A stretch of 55,678 nt of DNA. Source: a virus. The DNA lies in the IMG/VR virus record IMGVR_UViG_3300020451_000899, positions 1 through 55,678 of that record, one strand, 5' to 3'. The notes below the pieces were generated by a model. It worked only from the letters and a program-made list of their open reading frames with translations. It had not been told where the DNA came from and made no database searches. Made by a program: the position numbers and the translations under genes. Within the stretch, counting starts at the first letter, position 1. Each line of letters starts with the position of its first letter. Below are positions 37,309-46,319 of this stretch, one piece after another.

Positions 37309-38180
37309 TTTTGCTCCATGTTTTGGATTATATCATAAGTGTCTTTTAGTTGAGACAATATAGTCTTGACTCTATTTACTGGTGTATGTTTCTTGTTTAT
37401 TGTTTCTTTTATTGCATCTATGTTATAATCGCCTTTATTATTATAATCAAATTTTGTATCTTTGTCAAAAATATTTTGTAGGGTGCTTTGCAATTTTCTA
37501 GCTTTCTCTTCGTCGTCGTTGTCAAAGTATGTTAGCACACCAAGACTTAGAGATGTAAAAAATGCTTCCGGTATGTTGTCAGCATCAATGTTTCTAAATA
37601 TAATTTCTGAATAATTATTGCAGATTTTAGTAAAGAACATATTATTTCCTTTAATGTCTGCTATGTCATTTTCATTAAATAGATTAAATGTGTGGTAATC
37701 ACCATCGTATTCTTTTTTATCCGAATCTACGGAAACAATGATTAGTTTAGATATATCGAAATACTTTTGACTCGTAGGCAAGTATATGTCAGCACACGAC
37801 ATTATTTTAACAAAAGGGCATGGTAAATCAGCAGACTTAAATTTATCATCCGTACTAAAAGTTAATACTACTTGTAATTCTTTTTCATTTTTTAAAAATG
37901 TTCGTAGTGGACCCACATGTTCTTCTGGAACACCGTCAAGATTTAATATGTGTTTAATTTTATTATCAGTGTTTTTATTGTAATGCATAAGATGCTCATA
38001 GTTTGTTCTTAGAGCGCTAACTATTGAATAGTCTGGCTTATTATTATCGTATATTTCATATATCTTAGATGTGTCACCAAACACATAGCTATTACATCCA
38101 TCTGTTTTTGTTAAACTTTCGTGCAAATACAGGGGCTGAAACTTATCTGTTGAAGAATAATTAAATATTGTAAAGTTCAT
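37305..38180 (-). CDS. Hypothetical protein in the glycan gene run
   Basis: This 291-residue protein is not recognised. It starts within an ATGA-type overlap with the nucleotidyltransferase-like gene. Alternating strands and helices (IKHILNLDGVPEEH, ELQVVLTFSTDD, SKLIIVSVDSDK, then ASLSLGVLTYF-like TSLSLGVLTYFD) suggest an alpha/beta protein, perhaps a degenerate GT-B fold. The C-terminal 60 residues are charged and helical. The local DNA is clearly AT-richer than the structural block (line at 37381-37440 is 27 percent GC by direct count). A glycan-related role is inferred only from neighbours. Confidence 0.45.
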   Translation of the reverse strand: MNFTIFNYSSTDKFQPLYLHESLTKTDGCNSYVFGDTSKIYEIYDNNKPDYSIVSALRTNYEHLMHYNKNTDNKIKHILNLDGVPEEHVGPLRTFLKNEKELQVVLTFSTDDKFKSADLPCPFVKIMSCADIYLPTSQKYFDISKLIIVSVDSDKKEYDGDYHTFNLFNENDIADIKGNNMFFTKICNNYSEIIFRNIDADNIPEAFFTSLSLGVLTYFDNDDEEKARKLQSTLQNIFDKDTKFDYNNKGDYNIDAIKETINKKHTPVNRVKTILSQLKDTYDIIQNMEQK

Positions 38181-38917
38181 TTGGACACCCCCATGTTTTG
38201 TATTCTTAGCACTTTGCTACTACTTGTATTGTATGATATTTTTAAATTTTTCTGTATCATTGCGTTCATAAACTCGTAAAATACTTTGTTGTTAAATTCT
38301 CTAGACTCTAAGCTTTTTCTCATTTCATTTAAAGAATTCTCTTCTGACACGTATAGTATCTCACACCATTTCTTATCAATTGCTCCGTATGAAATATGTT
38401 CTACTAGTTTTGTTTTCTCATTAACATTTGCACCCACATCCATGATTTTATTAACATCATCGCTAGACATAATTGTTTCTAAAGATTCCATTTGCATATC
38501 TTGTAACAATTTAGTCTCAAATAACATACTGCCATTTATAATTAAAAGTTTATTATTATTTGTATTATTCATTGCTAGCCTTATAGACTCGCACGTATTA
38601 GAGTTCTGGTAGTCTGTGTTTTCGACGCATCTAACATTTAAATTTTTATATTTTTTATATATATATTGTTGTACTTTATAGGACTCATGACCAACGCTAA
38701 TTATTATCTCATAGTTATCCAGTGTTTTGTCTATCATAGAAAGATGTTTGTCTACAAGTCTTTCTGTTTTATTTATCATTATCATAGCTATATTGCCAAG
38801 AGCTTTCATTCTGGTGGCAAAACTATGATATACCAATATCACAGTAACCAAACCTTTTTCTTTTTGGCTTGGTTTTTTCTTTTTGCTTGCAGATGTTATG
38901 TATCTTGTTCTGGTCAT
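38177..38917 (-). CDS. Nucleotidyltransferase-like protein with degenerate active site
   Basis: This 246-residue protein has a basic 22-residue N-terminal extension, then the order of elements of sugar-phosphate or choline-phosphate nucleotidyltransferases. These are a first strand (LVTVILVY), a position for the G-x-G-T-R-M signature (residues 31-37, here HSFATRM), a strand with IIISVGHESY, the block NTDYQNSNTCESI (100-112), and a strand ending INGSMLF (127-133). In active members the last block usually reads NGD. Here both the Gly-rich nucleotide loop and the metal-binding Asp are altered, so the protein may be inactive or have a changed substrate. It lies between a methyltransferase-like gene and an unknown, with ATGA overlaps on both sides. 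Confidence 0.5.
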   Translation of the reverse strand: MTRTRYITSASKKKKPSQKEKGLVTVILVYHSFATRMKALGNIAMIMINKTERLVDKHLSMIDKTLDNYEIIISVGHESYKVQQYIYKKYKNLNVRCVENTDYQNSNTCESIRLAMNNTNNNKLLIINGSMLFETKLLQDMQMESLETIMSSDDVNKIMDVGANVNEKTKLVEHISYGAIDKKWCEILYVSEENSLNEMRKSLESREFNNKVFYEFMNAMIQKNLKISYNTSSSKVLRIQNMGVSK

Positions 38918-39342
38918 TTCTTACTGCATTTAATTGTATAATTTGACTCATTGATAGACACCGATTCTACGTTTATATTATGCTCTCTAAGCCTTGTTCT
39001 AGTTGATTGCCAAGTATGTAATAGTGTTTTACCCACTATAGATTCATTAAATTTGTCTAAGTTTTCATGAGCAGAGTCACACAGAGAAAGTGCATCTAAG
39101 TCTTTAATGATAAGACTACCATTTTTTCTTAACTTGAGAACAGCGAAATCAATTACACCTAGATAATATTCTTTGTTAGGGCAAAAAGACAACGCTTGAT
39201 CTATCACTATTTCATCTAGTGATGAGTCCATGTGCTTTTCTCCAGCAAGCTCTTCTATTAATAAAAATGATATATTTGTATTCCCTCTGTCTCTTTCGAT
39301 CATAGAATACTTGTCTTGTTGACTTACTATATGATGTATCAT
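38914..39342 (-). CDS. Methyltransferase-like short protein
   Basis: The ATG at 39342 overlaps the upstream stop as ATGA and has GGGAGA just before it, so it is preferred over an ATG six codons earlier; it gives 142 residues. The segment LDEIVIDQALSFCPNKEYYL followed by AVLKLRKNGSLIIKDLDALS matches the second half of a class I SAM methyltransferase as I know the fold (motif IV, then a strand after the K-x-G turn). The Gly-rich SAM loop expected before it is not visible. It may be a truncated or minimal methyltransferase-like protein. It stands within a run of glycosyltransferases, so sugar-related modification is plausible but unproven. Confidence 0.42.
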   Translation of the reverse strand: MIHHIVSQQDKYSMIERDRGNTNISFLLIEELAGEKHMDSSLDEIVIDQALSFCPNKEYYLGVIDFAVLKLRKNGSLIIKDLDALSLCDSAHENLDKFNESIVGKTLLHTWQSTRTRLREHNINVESVSINESNYTIKCSKK

Positions 39343-40325
39343 GATGTTCTCCCTACGCATGTATAAAATATTTTATTCCATTCTTTTACAAATCTTTCTA
39401 AATTGAATCTATCCAGTATAGTCTTTCTAGCATTTTCACCCATCCTCTTCGCTTCTTCGGGGTTGTCAAAAAGATATTGTATTCTTTCTTTTAGTTCTGT
39501 TTCGTCGTTTGATATAAACCCATTGACGCCGTTTTCTATGATCTCTGGTATCATACATGTGGCTGTAGACACTACTGCGCACCCACACGACATTGCTTCT
39601 AAAACAACTGTTGGTATAGGGCTGTGAGTAGTAGTGTTTAAAAATACTAAATGCGTGTTGTACAACCCTATTAATTCTTCTGGATTTGCAGCTTCCGACA
39701 ATCCGGGTGTGTCCCCTCTTACGGTTACATCAAACTTTTCGGTAACTCTTTGCCAACCAGTAAAGTTTAAACAATATTCTCTGTTTATGAAGTCATTGGC
39801 AACTGATAACACTTTCTTTTCTCTTTTATGATTTTTATTGCAAAACTGGTCTGTGTCTACACCGTGATGTATGATTGCAGTATTTGTATCTATGTCTACA
39901 TATTTCCTTGAGAATTCTGATATAAAAACATTGATATCTCCAACACAGCTTTTCATATATTGTATGGATGCATCGGAAGCATGTGGACCCAACATGGTAT
40001 GTTCTAGAGCGACTAGTGGTATTAAGAGTTTTTGTCTTATTTGAGACGCCGTTCTAAATTGGTAAAATCTGTCTTGAGATAATATCAAATCAAAATTAAT
40101 ATGATCAAATATTTGACCCTCTGGCATGAGTACATAATTTTCAGGCATGGGTGCGTACTTAGGATTCCATTTCTTCATTCCGTCTAAGTTGAAAGCATAG
40201 AAATTATGCCCTGTTTTACATAATTGCTCCTCATACCTTTCGTGCGTCTGGAACGTGAGTATGTTTAATTTTATGTCTTCTGTTTTGATATTTGACTTTG
40301 ATATGATTTTTTCAGCTGGGTTCAT
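39339..40325 (-). CDS. GT4-type (GT-B) glycosyltransferase
   Basis: This 328-residue protein has the C-terminal donor domain of family 4 glycosyltransferases: SPIPTVVLEAMSCGCAVVST at about residues 235-254, the usual E-x7-E region, then IPEIIENGVNGF. The N-terminal domain contains HTMLGPHASD and the linker IIHHGVDTDQFC typical of this fold. At 328 residues it is somewhat short for the family. ATGA overlaps link it to glycosyltransferase genes on one side and a methyltransferase-like gene on the other. Donor and acceptor cannot be told from sequence. Confidence 0.85.
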   Translation of the reverse strand: MNPAEKIISKSNIKTEDIKLNILTFQTHERYEEQLCKTGHNFYAFNLDGMKKWNPKYAPMPENYVLMPEGQIFDHINFDLILSQDRFYQFRTASQIRQKLLIPLVALEHTMLGPHASDASIQYMKSCVGDINVFISEFSRKYVDIDTNTAIIHHGVDTDQFCNKNHKREKKVLSVANDFINREYCLNFTGWQRVTEKFDVTVRGDTPGLSEAANPEELIGLYNTHLVFLNTTTHSPIPTVVLEAMSCGCAVVSTATCMIPEIIENGVNGFISNDETELKERIQYLFDNPEEAKRMGENARKTILDRFNLERFVKEWNKIFYTCVGRTS

Positions 40326-41434
40326 GATTCCAATAAGTCCTTTATTTTTTGTCCTACTTTTGTAAAGCTAAACTCCTTGCCTCTGATTAGACCATTACTT
40401 GATTTCTCTGTTTCGCTGCCCAGTTTATAATTTTTCTCCATAGCTCGTGCAACTTCAATTTGTTTTGGTACGTGCCAAACTTCTCTGCCAGTATATATAT
40501 TTGGTAAAGGTCTGTCTGAAGCATCGCAGAATACTTCGTTACATTCTACTAAAGTCCCTGTTTCTTTTGTAATGTATTCTTTTGGCCCTCCCCAGTTTGG
40601 ACATATAGGACGATTGCCAAAGCACATCGCGTCAAAAGATGGTATAGACCACGCTTCTCCTTTAGACATTGTTACAAAACAATGACTCTGATTGTGCAAA
40701 GATATCATTTCATCCTCTGAAAGCCTGCTGCCAACAATCAATATATTAGGATAGTTAGATCCATCTGGGTGTATCATAAGAGAATTTTTGATTTTTTCTG
40801 ACACAGCATTGACTTGGTTATATATATCTTGCTCGGATGCATTAGGCGCATTGACTTTAAGAATTAATAATACATTCTGTCCGTAAGAAAAAGTGGCGTA
40901 GTATGTCTTTAAAAGCTCTTCTATATTTTTTTTGCTAGAGTAGTCTGCTATAGTATAGAATATATATGTATTTTCATCTTTATATTTAGTGAAGTCTATA
41001 TGTCTGTGAAGTATCTTTGAATATTTAGACATATCAAAAGCATGTGGTACAGTCTGTACTTTGATATTAGATTGGCGAAAATACTCTGCATTGTCTTCAC
41101 ATGGAACCCAAACTTCGTCCACGAGAGACATCTTGTTTTTGTAAAAATTAGTCCTTATTGGTTTAGACTCTAGTACTGTATATGCAATATTCTTTTTGAA
41201 TTTGTCTGTACCTACGACAAAAGCTGGCAGAACATGTTGTATGCAATAGTCTACATCTTGTATGTCTTTGTTTTCAAAAGACTTGATTATTTCTGGAGTC
41301 TCTGCCCTCCCAGAGATAGGAATGTTTCTTGCTACTACATCTATATCTACTGAGTCCATAGCTCGCATAAGCCCTTGGGCGGCGTCAGACCACCCGCTAT
41401 TTTCTAAATAATGTCCTATATACAGTACCTTCAT
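40322..41434 (-). CDS. GT4-type (GT-B) glycosyltransferase
   Basis: This 370-residue protein starts MKVLYIGHYLENSGWSDAAQ, a typical GT-B first strand and acceptor loop. The middle has VQTVPHAFDMSKY and the nucleotide-sugar domain has YTIADYSSKKN and SKGEAWSIPSFDAMCFGN at about residue 265, equivalent to the E-x7-E region but with Asp in place of the second Glu. It overlaps both neighbours by four bases. Similarity of layout to the genes on either side suggests a set of enzymes acting in turn on one glycan. Substrates are unknown. Confidence 0.82.
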   Translation of the reverse strand: MKVLYIGHYLENSGWSDAAQGLMRAMDSVDIDVVARNIPISGRAETPEIIKSFENKDIQDVDYCIQHVLPAFVVGTDKFKKNIAYTVLESKPIRTNFYKNKMSLVDEVWVPCEDNAEYFRQSNIKVQTVPHAFDMSKYSKILHRHIDFTKYKDENTYIFYTIADYSSKKNIEELLKTYYATFSYGQNVLLILKVNAPNASEQDIYNQVNAVSEKIKNSLMIHPDGSNYPNILIVGSRLSEDEMISLHNQSHCFVTMSKGEAWSIPSFDAMCFGNRPICPNWGGPKEYITKETGTLVECNEVFCDASDRPLPNIYTGREVWHVPKQIEVARAMEKNYKLGSETEKSSNGLIRGKEFSFTKVGQKIKDLLES

Positions 41435-43083
41435 AGATTGTGCGCTCTCTTTCGAGTATCTTCACATGAATTAATAAAATTTCTTCTTGACAATAAATCG
41501 TCGTATGCATCTTTAATGCTATAAATTTTTTGTTCTATCTTTTTAGCAAATGATAAGACGGAATTGTCTTCATCAAAAAAAGATCCTATTATGGGAGAAG
41601 TTGTATACTCATACATTATATTACTAATCATCTCAGTATAATCTATACTGTTCTTTGCTTCAGAGTCTAACAAGACATTATCATAAAGCCAACTGACAGC
41701 TTCAGCAATCGGAATCTTTTCAAGATCTGGGTTGTAAGGTTGGGGCTGTTGTATATTGGGAAAAGAAAGCCATGTGTTTTCTTCTGGAATGACATCTACT
41801 GAATCAAAATATTTTTCCCATTGCTGTCCTGTTTTGTCCCATTGAAAATTTTCTAAGAACTTTTCTCTGGTATTTTTTGATAGTTGTAATCTCTCTTCGT
41901 CGCTTTTACTAAAAAATTCTTTTAATTTACTGACCGTGTAGTCATTGTCTGGCACGGCTCTCATACACCCTGTTTCCAGCTCTTTATATAAAGCCTTAGT
42001 TTTCAGAGGTGTGCCACCTAACTGTCTAACGACACTTGTCATGGCAGAATAGTCAACAGACATAACTGGAACTCCACAGGCAGCAGCTTCTACTTGAGGC
42101 AATCCAAACCCTTCTGAATTAGCATACTGAACGTATAGATCGAATACATTCATAACTTCTGCTAGTTGCTCATAAGACAATCCTTGCTTCACGCTAGAAA
42201 GCTGCGCTGTGGTAGTCCCAGTAAACGGAGAGACAGTTTTAGCACCCCTGAATGTAGATGCAAAACACTTCTTTGTTTCAGAACAGACGTATGTAAACAG
42301 AACATGGGAACACAAATTATGTTCATTTAATAAGTCTGGTATATTCCATCCAGCATCCGGGAAACTGGTATGACAATAAAGTTTATATTTTTGCGAATCA
42401 TCGTTCAAATCTAAAAATTTCCTAAATGCCGCAAAAAGATCTGGATATAGTTTTCTTCTTTGGTTTCGCATAACCGTTCCTATGATCTTTGTATCCTTGC
42501 CTATGCCAAAGCTTTCTTTTAAAAGCTCCTTGTCTAATGGCTTGTAGGCTGGATTTGCAGAAGGAGGTGCGCTACCAAGATAATTTATTTTGCCACCGCT
42601 CTGATTTTTCAAAACTTCTCCAGACCAATCAGAATAACTGAAACATGCATCTGCTGTGCTGTACGCATACATCCACTCTTTTGCTTGAGGAGCAGCATCA
42701 ACTGTTGGCATTAATGCCCATTTAAAAAACTTCCTGAATGGAGATTTATATATAAATTCAATCATCCAAAAATCTCTGATATCACACACGATATCAGGTT
42801 TAAAATCTATGCATGTTTGCTCAAAACTGTAGCCACCAAATTGACCCCTTAAAGATTGTTTGTATTTTTCTAATGATGCTTCATCTTCAGGGTGTGGCAT
42901 TACCCCATAAAATTTCCAAGGGGTTTGTGATTGAGGGTCGCCAGTGTAGGAGTAAGCACCTAACTCAGCCAATTCATACTTCCCAGTACCGTATAGATAC
43001 TTCATAACTTCTTCCGTATACGTGGCATAACCCGTATGCAAGAAAGTTGCCTCAGTGCAAAACAAAATTCTTTTTTTTCTCAT
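41431..43083 (-). CDS. Large GT4-type (GT-B) glycosyltransferase
   Basis: The ATG at 43083 overlaps the SSB stop (TGATG) and is preferred over a TTG one codon earlier; it gives 550 residues. The start KRILFCTEATFLHTGYATYT is a GT-B acceptor-domain strand and loop. The donor domain carries NSEGFGLPQVEAAACGVPVM at about residues 324-343, the canonical E-x7-E motif. About 110 extra C-terminal residues after the donor domain (from VIPEENTW) form a helical extension not seen in the neighbouring enzymes. It is directly coupled to ssb, an unusual pairing of a replication and a sugar gene. Confidence 0.85.
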   Translation of the reverse strand: MRKKRILFCTEATFLHTGYATYTEEVMKYLYGTGKYELAELGAYSYTGDPQSQTPWKFYGVMPHPEDEASLEKYKQSLRGQFGGYSFEQTCIDFKPDIVCDIRDFWMIEFIYKSPFRKFFKWALMPTVDAAPQAKEWMYAYSTADACFSYSDWSGEVLKNQSGGKINYLGSAPPSANPAYKPLDKELLKESFGIGKDTKIIGTVMRNQRRKLYPDLFAAFRKFLDLNDDSQKYKLYCHTSFPDAGWNIPDLLNEHNLCSHVLFTYVCSETKKCFASTFRGAKTVSPFTGTTTAQLSSVKQGLSYEQLAEVMNVFDLYVQYANSEGFGLPQVEAAACGVPVMSVDYSAMTSVVRQLGGTPLKTKALYKELETGCMRAVPDNDYTVSKLKEFFSKSDEERLQLSKNTREKFLENFQWDKTGQQWEKYFDSVDVIPEENTWLSFPNIQQPQPYNPDLEKIPIAEAVSWLYDNVLLDSEAKNSIDYTEMISNIMYEYTTSPIIGSFFDEDNSVLSFAKKIEQKIYSIKDAYDDLLSRRNFINSCEDTRKRAHNL

Positions 43084-43400
43084 CAATAGTCTTCCTCTGT
43101 GTGGCTACAAATATCAAATTCATTAATTCTAAAAACTATTTCATCATCATGTTGAGACCTGTGCTTCACTGATGCTTGTATAGTAATTTTTGTACCCTTC
43201 GTGGCAAATCTCTCAATTGTCTCTGCACCCGTGTGCCAAGCTTCGCATAGTACATATGTGGGTATTCTACTTTTTTCGCCAGTACTTTTGGTCTTTCGAT
43301 ATGTATATATAACCATAGTAAATTCTGCCATTACGACATTATTTATTACAGAGGTGTTTGGATTCTCTACTAGGTATCCAGTAAAACAACAATTATTCAT
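43083..43400 (-). CDS. ssb: Single-stranded DNA-binding protein (SSB-like OB fold)
   Basis: This 105-residue protein has a good ribosome binding site (AGGAGAG about four bases before the ATG). The layout is that of bacterial-type SSB: MNNCCFTGYLVENP at the start, AEFTMVIYTYRK as strand two, PTYVLCEAWHTGAETIERF and then GTKITIQASVKHR. It is short, ending just after the OB fold with HTEEDY, an acidic tip that may serve as a minimal partner-binding tail. It lies immediately downstream of the polymerase C-half, which fits a replication role. Confidence 0.78.
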   Translation of the reverse strand: MNNCCFTGYLVENPNTSVINNVVMAEFTMVIYTYRKTKSTGEKSRIPTYVLCEAWHTGAETIERFATKGTKITIQASVKHRSQHDDEIVFRINEFDICSHTEEDY

Positions 43401-43421
43401 CTTCTCTCCTATCTTAGTATA

Positions 43422-43438
43422 TTAGCTATAACAGCTAA
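43422..43438. other. Small hairpin beside an A/T-tract before ssb
   Basis: TTAGCT pairs with AGCTAA across ATAAC in the 47-base gap between the polymerase C-half and ssb. On the minus strand a run of eight T precedes rather than follows the hairpin, so it is not an intrinsic terminator. A weak promoter reading (TTGTTT, 17 bases, TAATAT) overlaps the same gap. Either might give ssb its own control; the signal is weak. Confidence 0.25.
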
Positions 43439-43447
43439 AAAAAACAA

Positions 43448-45013
43448 TTAAATTTCGTGGATTTTATCAACAATAAAGGAGCTATCATTCTTACTAACAC
43501 TTCCACAAAGTATGAGATTATTTCCTTCATATAATATATATTTATATTTAGATTTGACGCTGGGGAATATAATTACGCTATCTAATACAGACGATTCATC
43601 TTCTATAGTCAGAAATGACATAAGCTTCCCTTGGGAATCCCCTTTCTTTATTTTATAATCTGCCATTCTTGTTATGTTGCCAACTACACATAGATTCTTT
43701 CCCTTTTTACCATTAACTATTTCCTTACACGTTGTGTTGGCGGCAGACGTATCTGAAGCATCTACTTTAGACATGCTAACTGGACATCCCAAAAATCTAG
43801 TTTCTTGATCTATAATCCAGCTGGGGTCATCAGAAAGATCGTATGGGGGATCTTCCAGCAATTGTATTTCATTTTGGACAGCTTGACTTCTTTCTATTTT
43901 GTGGGTTCCACCCCCCTGTTTTTTTGTGGGAGCCAAGTCAGTAAGACACTTTATGAAGTCTTTCCATTTCTTTTGATTATAATTTTTTTGTATCCAAGCT
44001 TGTTCTGCTTTGGTTAGCGTTCTAAATATTTCGTAGTCGTAAAGCGCTTTGTTTCTGCTTATCTTTCCATCAAAGTCTCTAAAAAATCCTACAGAGGCTA
44101 GTGCTTTAAAAGCTGTTGAATTTATATTAGGAGCAAAAAACAATAGTATTTCTATCCATGTAAATTTTTTGATGTTTTTATTACATGTCTCTTCAGCCAA
44201 TTTGATTCCATCTGTTACTTTATCTCCTGTCTTTCCTGTCAGAGATTTAATATCTTTTATACCAAAATATACTTTCTTATTTTTTATATTGAACTTAGAA
44301 TCAAAGTTTGCTATACTAGGAGTCCTCGCCTGTATATCAAAGAGTTTCGCTTCTGATATTAACTCATATATTTCTTGATGTGGATCTTGTTTTTCATTTG
44401 CATAATACAAGTAGGCTAGAAAAAATTCTTCTGGATTGTGAGCCTTTTGGTAAGCACTCCAATAAGAGCATACTGCATATGATACACTATGAGACTTATT
44501 AAAAGCATATCTAGAAGATTTTTCAATCCAGCTAAATATTTCTTCAGCCGTGTCTTTGTCTACAATCCCAGTTTTCTTAGACCCAGATATAAACTTCTTT
44601 TTGACCTTAGCCATTAGGTCTGCTTTTTTCTTACCAATTGCTTTTCGTAGAACGTCTGCTTCTTCAAGATTGAAACCAGCTATCTTCTGTGCAATACGCA
44701 TAGATTGTTCTTGATAGACTAAGACTCCATAGGTTGGCATTAGTATTTCTTCTAGTGACTCGTGTAGATATGTCACATCCTCTCTACCATGCTTACGGTC
44801 AATGAAGTGTTGAGTCATAGACTTACCATCTACAAATGCTTTTAAGCATCCGGGACGTATAATAGCTATCAAAGCAGACAACTCTTCTAGAGTATTTGGT
44901 GCAAGTTTTTTAGACCAAGATTTTCCAAGATTGCTCTCTAGCTGGAACACGCCCTTGGTTTTACCTTCAGCGAACAATTGCCAAGTCTTTTTATCATCAT
45001 AAGATGTGTTCAT
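43448..45013 (-). CDS. dnaE: DNA polymerase III alpha subunit, C-terminal half (split gene)
   Basis: This 521-residue protein starts at an ATG (MNTSYDDKKTWQLF) and opens with the region that follows the palm in bacterial alpha subunits: GVFQLES (21-27), then IRPGCL, the DRKHGRE block, PTYGVLVYQEQSMRIAQ, RKAIGKKK and YAFNKSHSVSYA. A helix-hairpin-helix region follows, then an OB-fold domain over the last 80 residues (CVVGNITRMADYKIK, LMSFLTIEDES). The three catalytic Asp residues are not here; they are on the N-half encoded at 46916-48478. The protein must therefore act with that partner. No intein C-domain precedes it. Its start overlaps the glycosyltransferase gene upstream by 17 bases. Confidence 0.9.
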   Translation of the reverse strand: MNTSYDDKKTWQLFAEGKTKGVFQLESNLGKSWSKKLAPNTLEELSALIAIIRPGCLKAFVDGKSMTQHFIDRKHGREDVTYLHESLEEILMPTYGVLVYQEQSMRIAQKIAGFNLEEADVLRKAIGKKKADLMAKVKKKFISGSKKTGIVDKDTAEEIFSWIEKSSRYAFNKSHSVSYAVCSYWSAYQKAHNPEEFFLAYLYYANEKQDPHQEIYELISEAKLFDIQARTPSIANFDSKFNIKNKKVYFGIKDIKSLTGKTGDKVTDGIKLAEETCNKNIKKFTWIEILLFFAPNINSTAFKALASVGFFRDFDGKISRNKALYDYEIFRTLTKAEQAWIQKNYNQKKWKDFIKCLTDLAPTKKQGGGTHKIERSQAVQNEIQLLEDPPYDLSDDPSWIIDQETRFLGCPVSMSKVDASDTSAANTTCKEIVNGKKGKNLCVVGNITRMADYKIKKGDSQGKLMSFLTIEDESSVLDSVIIFPSVKSKYKYILYEGNNLILCGSVSKNDSSFIVDKIHEI

Positions 45014-45647
45014 TCTTTATAACCTTTTTCAACGTGTCGTTCTTTTTGTTTATGGCTGTTTCAACATCTTCATACAAAGTACTATGATTGCAAGCGTGGT
45101 AAATAAATTGACCCTGACCATTAAACGCTTTTGAAGGAAACACTGATACTATATCTGTCATCTTAGCTTTCATCATAAATTGGAATAAGTCCTGATCATT
45201 TAATTCATAATTATTCGTACTCGCACCTTGAAAATAAGACATCAAAAATGTAATAACTTTTTTATTGTTACTAAATATGATTGAACCAGTATTTACATTC
45301 CAAGATATATCATCTTTTCCATCTTCTGCTGCACATATCATTATATCCTTGTCTGTCATCTTGGTAAAGATTCTGATATCTATATCATGATCTAATACCA
45401 CAGCGTCTGCGTCTAGCATAAAAACATAGTCAAAGTCATTTGTTACCAGAACGTCTCTAGCTAGAAAAAACTTATGATAATAATCTTTGTATTTACCGCT
45501 ATACGAAGATAAATTTACACCATCATATTGAGTTATATATTTGATATTATGCTTTTTGCAATACCGTTTGTTTATAGTCTCAACAATTTGTTGTGTATCT
45601 TTAAAAGCTTTGTCAAAGTAAACGCACATGGCGACATTACTTGACAT
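44997..45647 (-). CDS. DxD glycosyltransferase (GT-A, GT34-like)
   Basis: The ATG at 45647, preceded by GGGGGA, is preferred over a TTG at 45683; it gives 216 residues. The order of blocks fits a nucleotide-sugar-dependent GT-A enzyme: KYKDYYHKFFLARDVL (acceptor-side helix), YVFMLDADAVVLD with the DxD metal motif at about residues 79-81, NTGSIIFSNN, NDQDLFQ, and a late FNGQGQFIYHACNH. This layout recalls alpha-galactosyl or mannosyltransferases of the GT34 type. It lies between the exonuclease and the polymerase C-half and overlaps both, so it is expressed with the replication genes. Donor and acceptor are unknown. Confidence 0.7.
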   Translation of the reverse strand: MSSNVAMCVYFDKAFKDTQQIVETINKRYCKKHNIKYITQYDGVNLSSYSGKYKDYYHKFFLARDVLVTNDFDYVFMLDADAVVLDHDIDIRIFTKMTDKDIMICAAEDGKDDISWNVNTGSIIFSNNKKVITFLMSYFQGASTNNYELNDQDLFQFMMKAKMTDIVSVFPSKAFNGQGQFIYHACNHSTLYEDVETAINKKNDTLKKVIKNEHIL

Positions 45648-46317
45648 ACAATCCCCCGTTGGCAAAAGCTTTTTCAAATTCAATATTCTGATACACAGCT
45701 CTGTGAGTTTTTAGCAATTTGATAAAGATGTTGGCTGTATCTTTTACGTCTTGTAATGCGTCGTGAGCATTCTCTGTAGATAGCCCCATGCGTTCTCGTA
45801 GTGAATCCATGCTGATAGACCTGATACTTGGATCTCCCTCTGTCCACATATGCATGTTATCCATGACATCGCATTTATGAATCTTGCTAAAGATTTTTTG
45901 TTGCTGCCTTCCATCATCAAATGGTCCATATTCTTTACATAAACGGTTGATGATAATCATATCAAAACCAATAATATTAAAACCAACAGGGATGGGATTG
46001 AAGAACGGGTCTTTTTTCCAATTGTATTGATCCACAAAAGAGCAGAACTTTTTCCATACCGACTTTAAAGCTGGAGCTTTAGCTAAGTCTGTTCTGTTTT
46101 TACCAGTTACTTTTAAAGCCCCATCTTCAATTGGATCTAATCCAGCAGCAATAGCTTTATCGTCGTCTAGTATGGGTTTGATCTCACTATTGAATGTTCC
46201 TTTCATAGCCAAATTTCTTCCATCTAGTGCCAACGCAGCGATTTGCGTGGGTTGAGTTTTGTTGGGGTTACGACTTCCTGTTTCAAAGTCAAAAACTATA
46301 TAATCTCTGTTTGCCAT
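45637..46317 (-). CDS. DEDDh 3'-5' exonuclease, probable proofreading subunit
   Basis: This 226-residue protein shows the DnaQ-type exonuclease motifs in order: FDFET (D10, E12), NIIGFD (D119) and HDALQDVKDT (H185, D190). That is a complete DEDDh active site. An insertion between motifs I and II (about residues 45-105) makes it longer than the core domain. Lying between the halves of a split alpha subunit whose PHP domain looks inactive, it is a good candidate for the epsilon-like proofreader, hydrolysing mispaired 3' ends. No clamp-binding motif was identified. Confidence 0.85.
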   Translation of the reverse strand: MANRDYIVFDFETGSRNPNKTQPTQIAALALDGRNLAMKGTFNSEIKPILDDDKAIAAGLDPIEDGALKVTGKNRTDLAKAPALKSVWKKFCSFVDQYNWKKDPFFNPIPVGFNIIGFDMIIINRLCKEYGPFDDGRQQQKIFSKIHKCDVMDNMHMWTEGDPSIRSISMDSLRERMGLSTENAHDALQDVKDTANIFIKLLKTHRAVYQNIEFEKAFANGGLYVK

Positions 46318-46319
46318 AT

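Noticed and set aside
43422-43438. Hairpin next to a run of eight A/T as an intrinsic terminator
   Set aside because: On the minus strand the T-run comes before the hairpin, and on the plus strand the hairpin is followed by A, not T.
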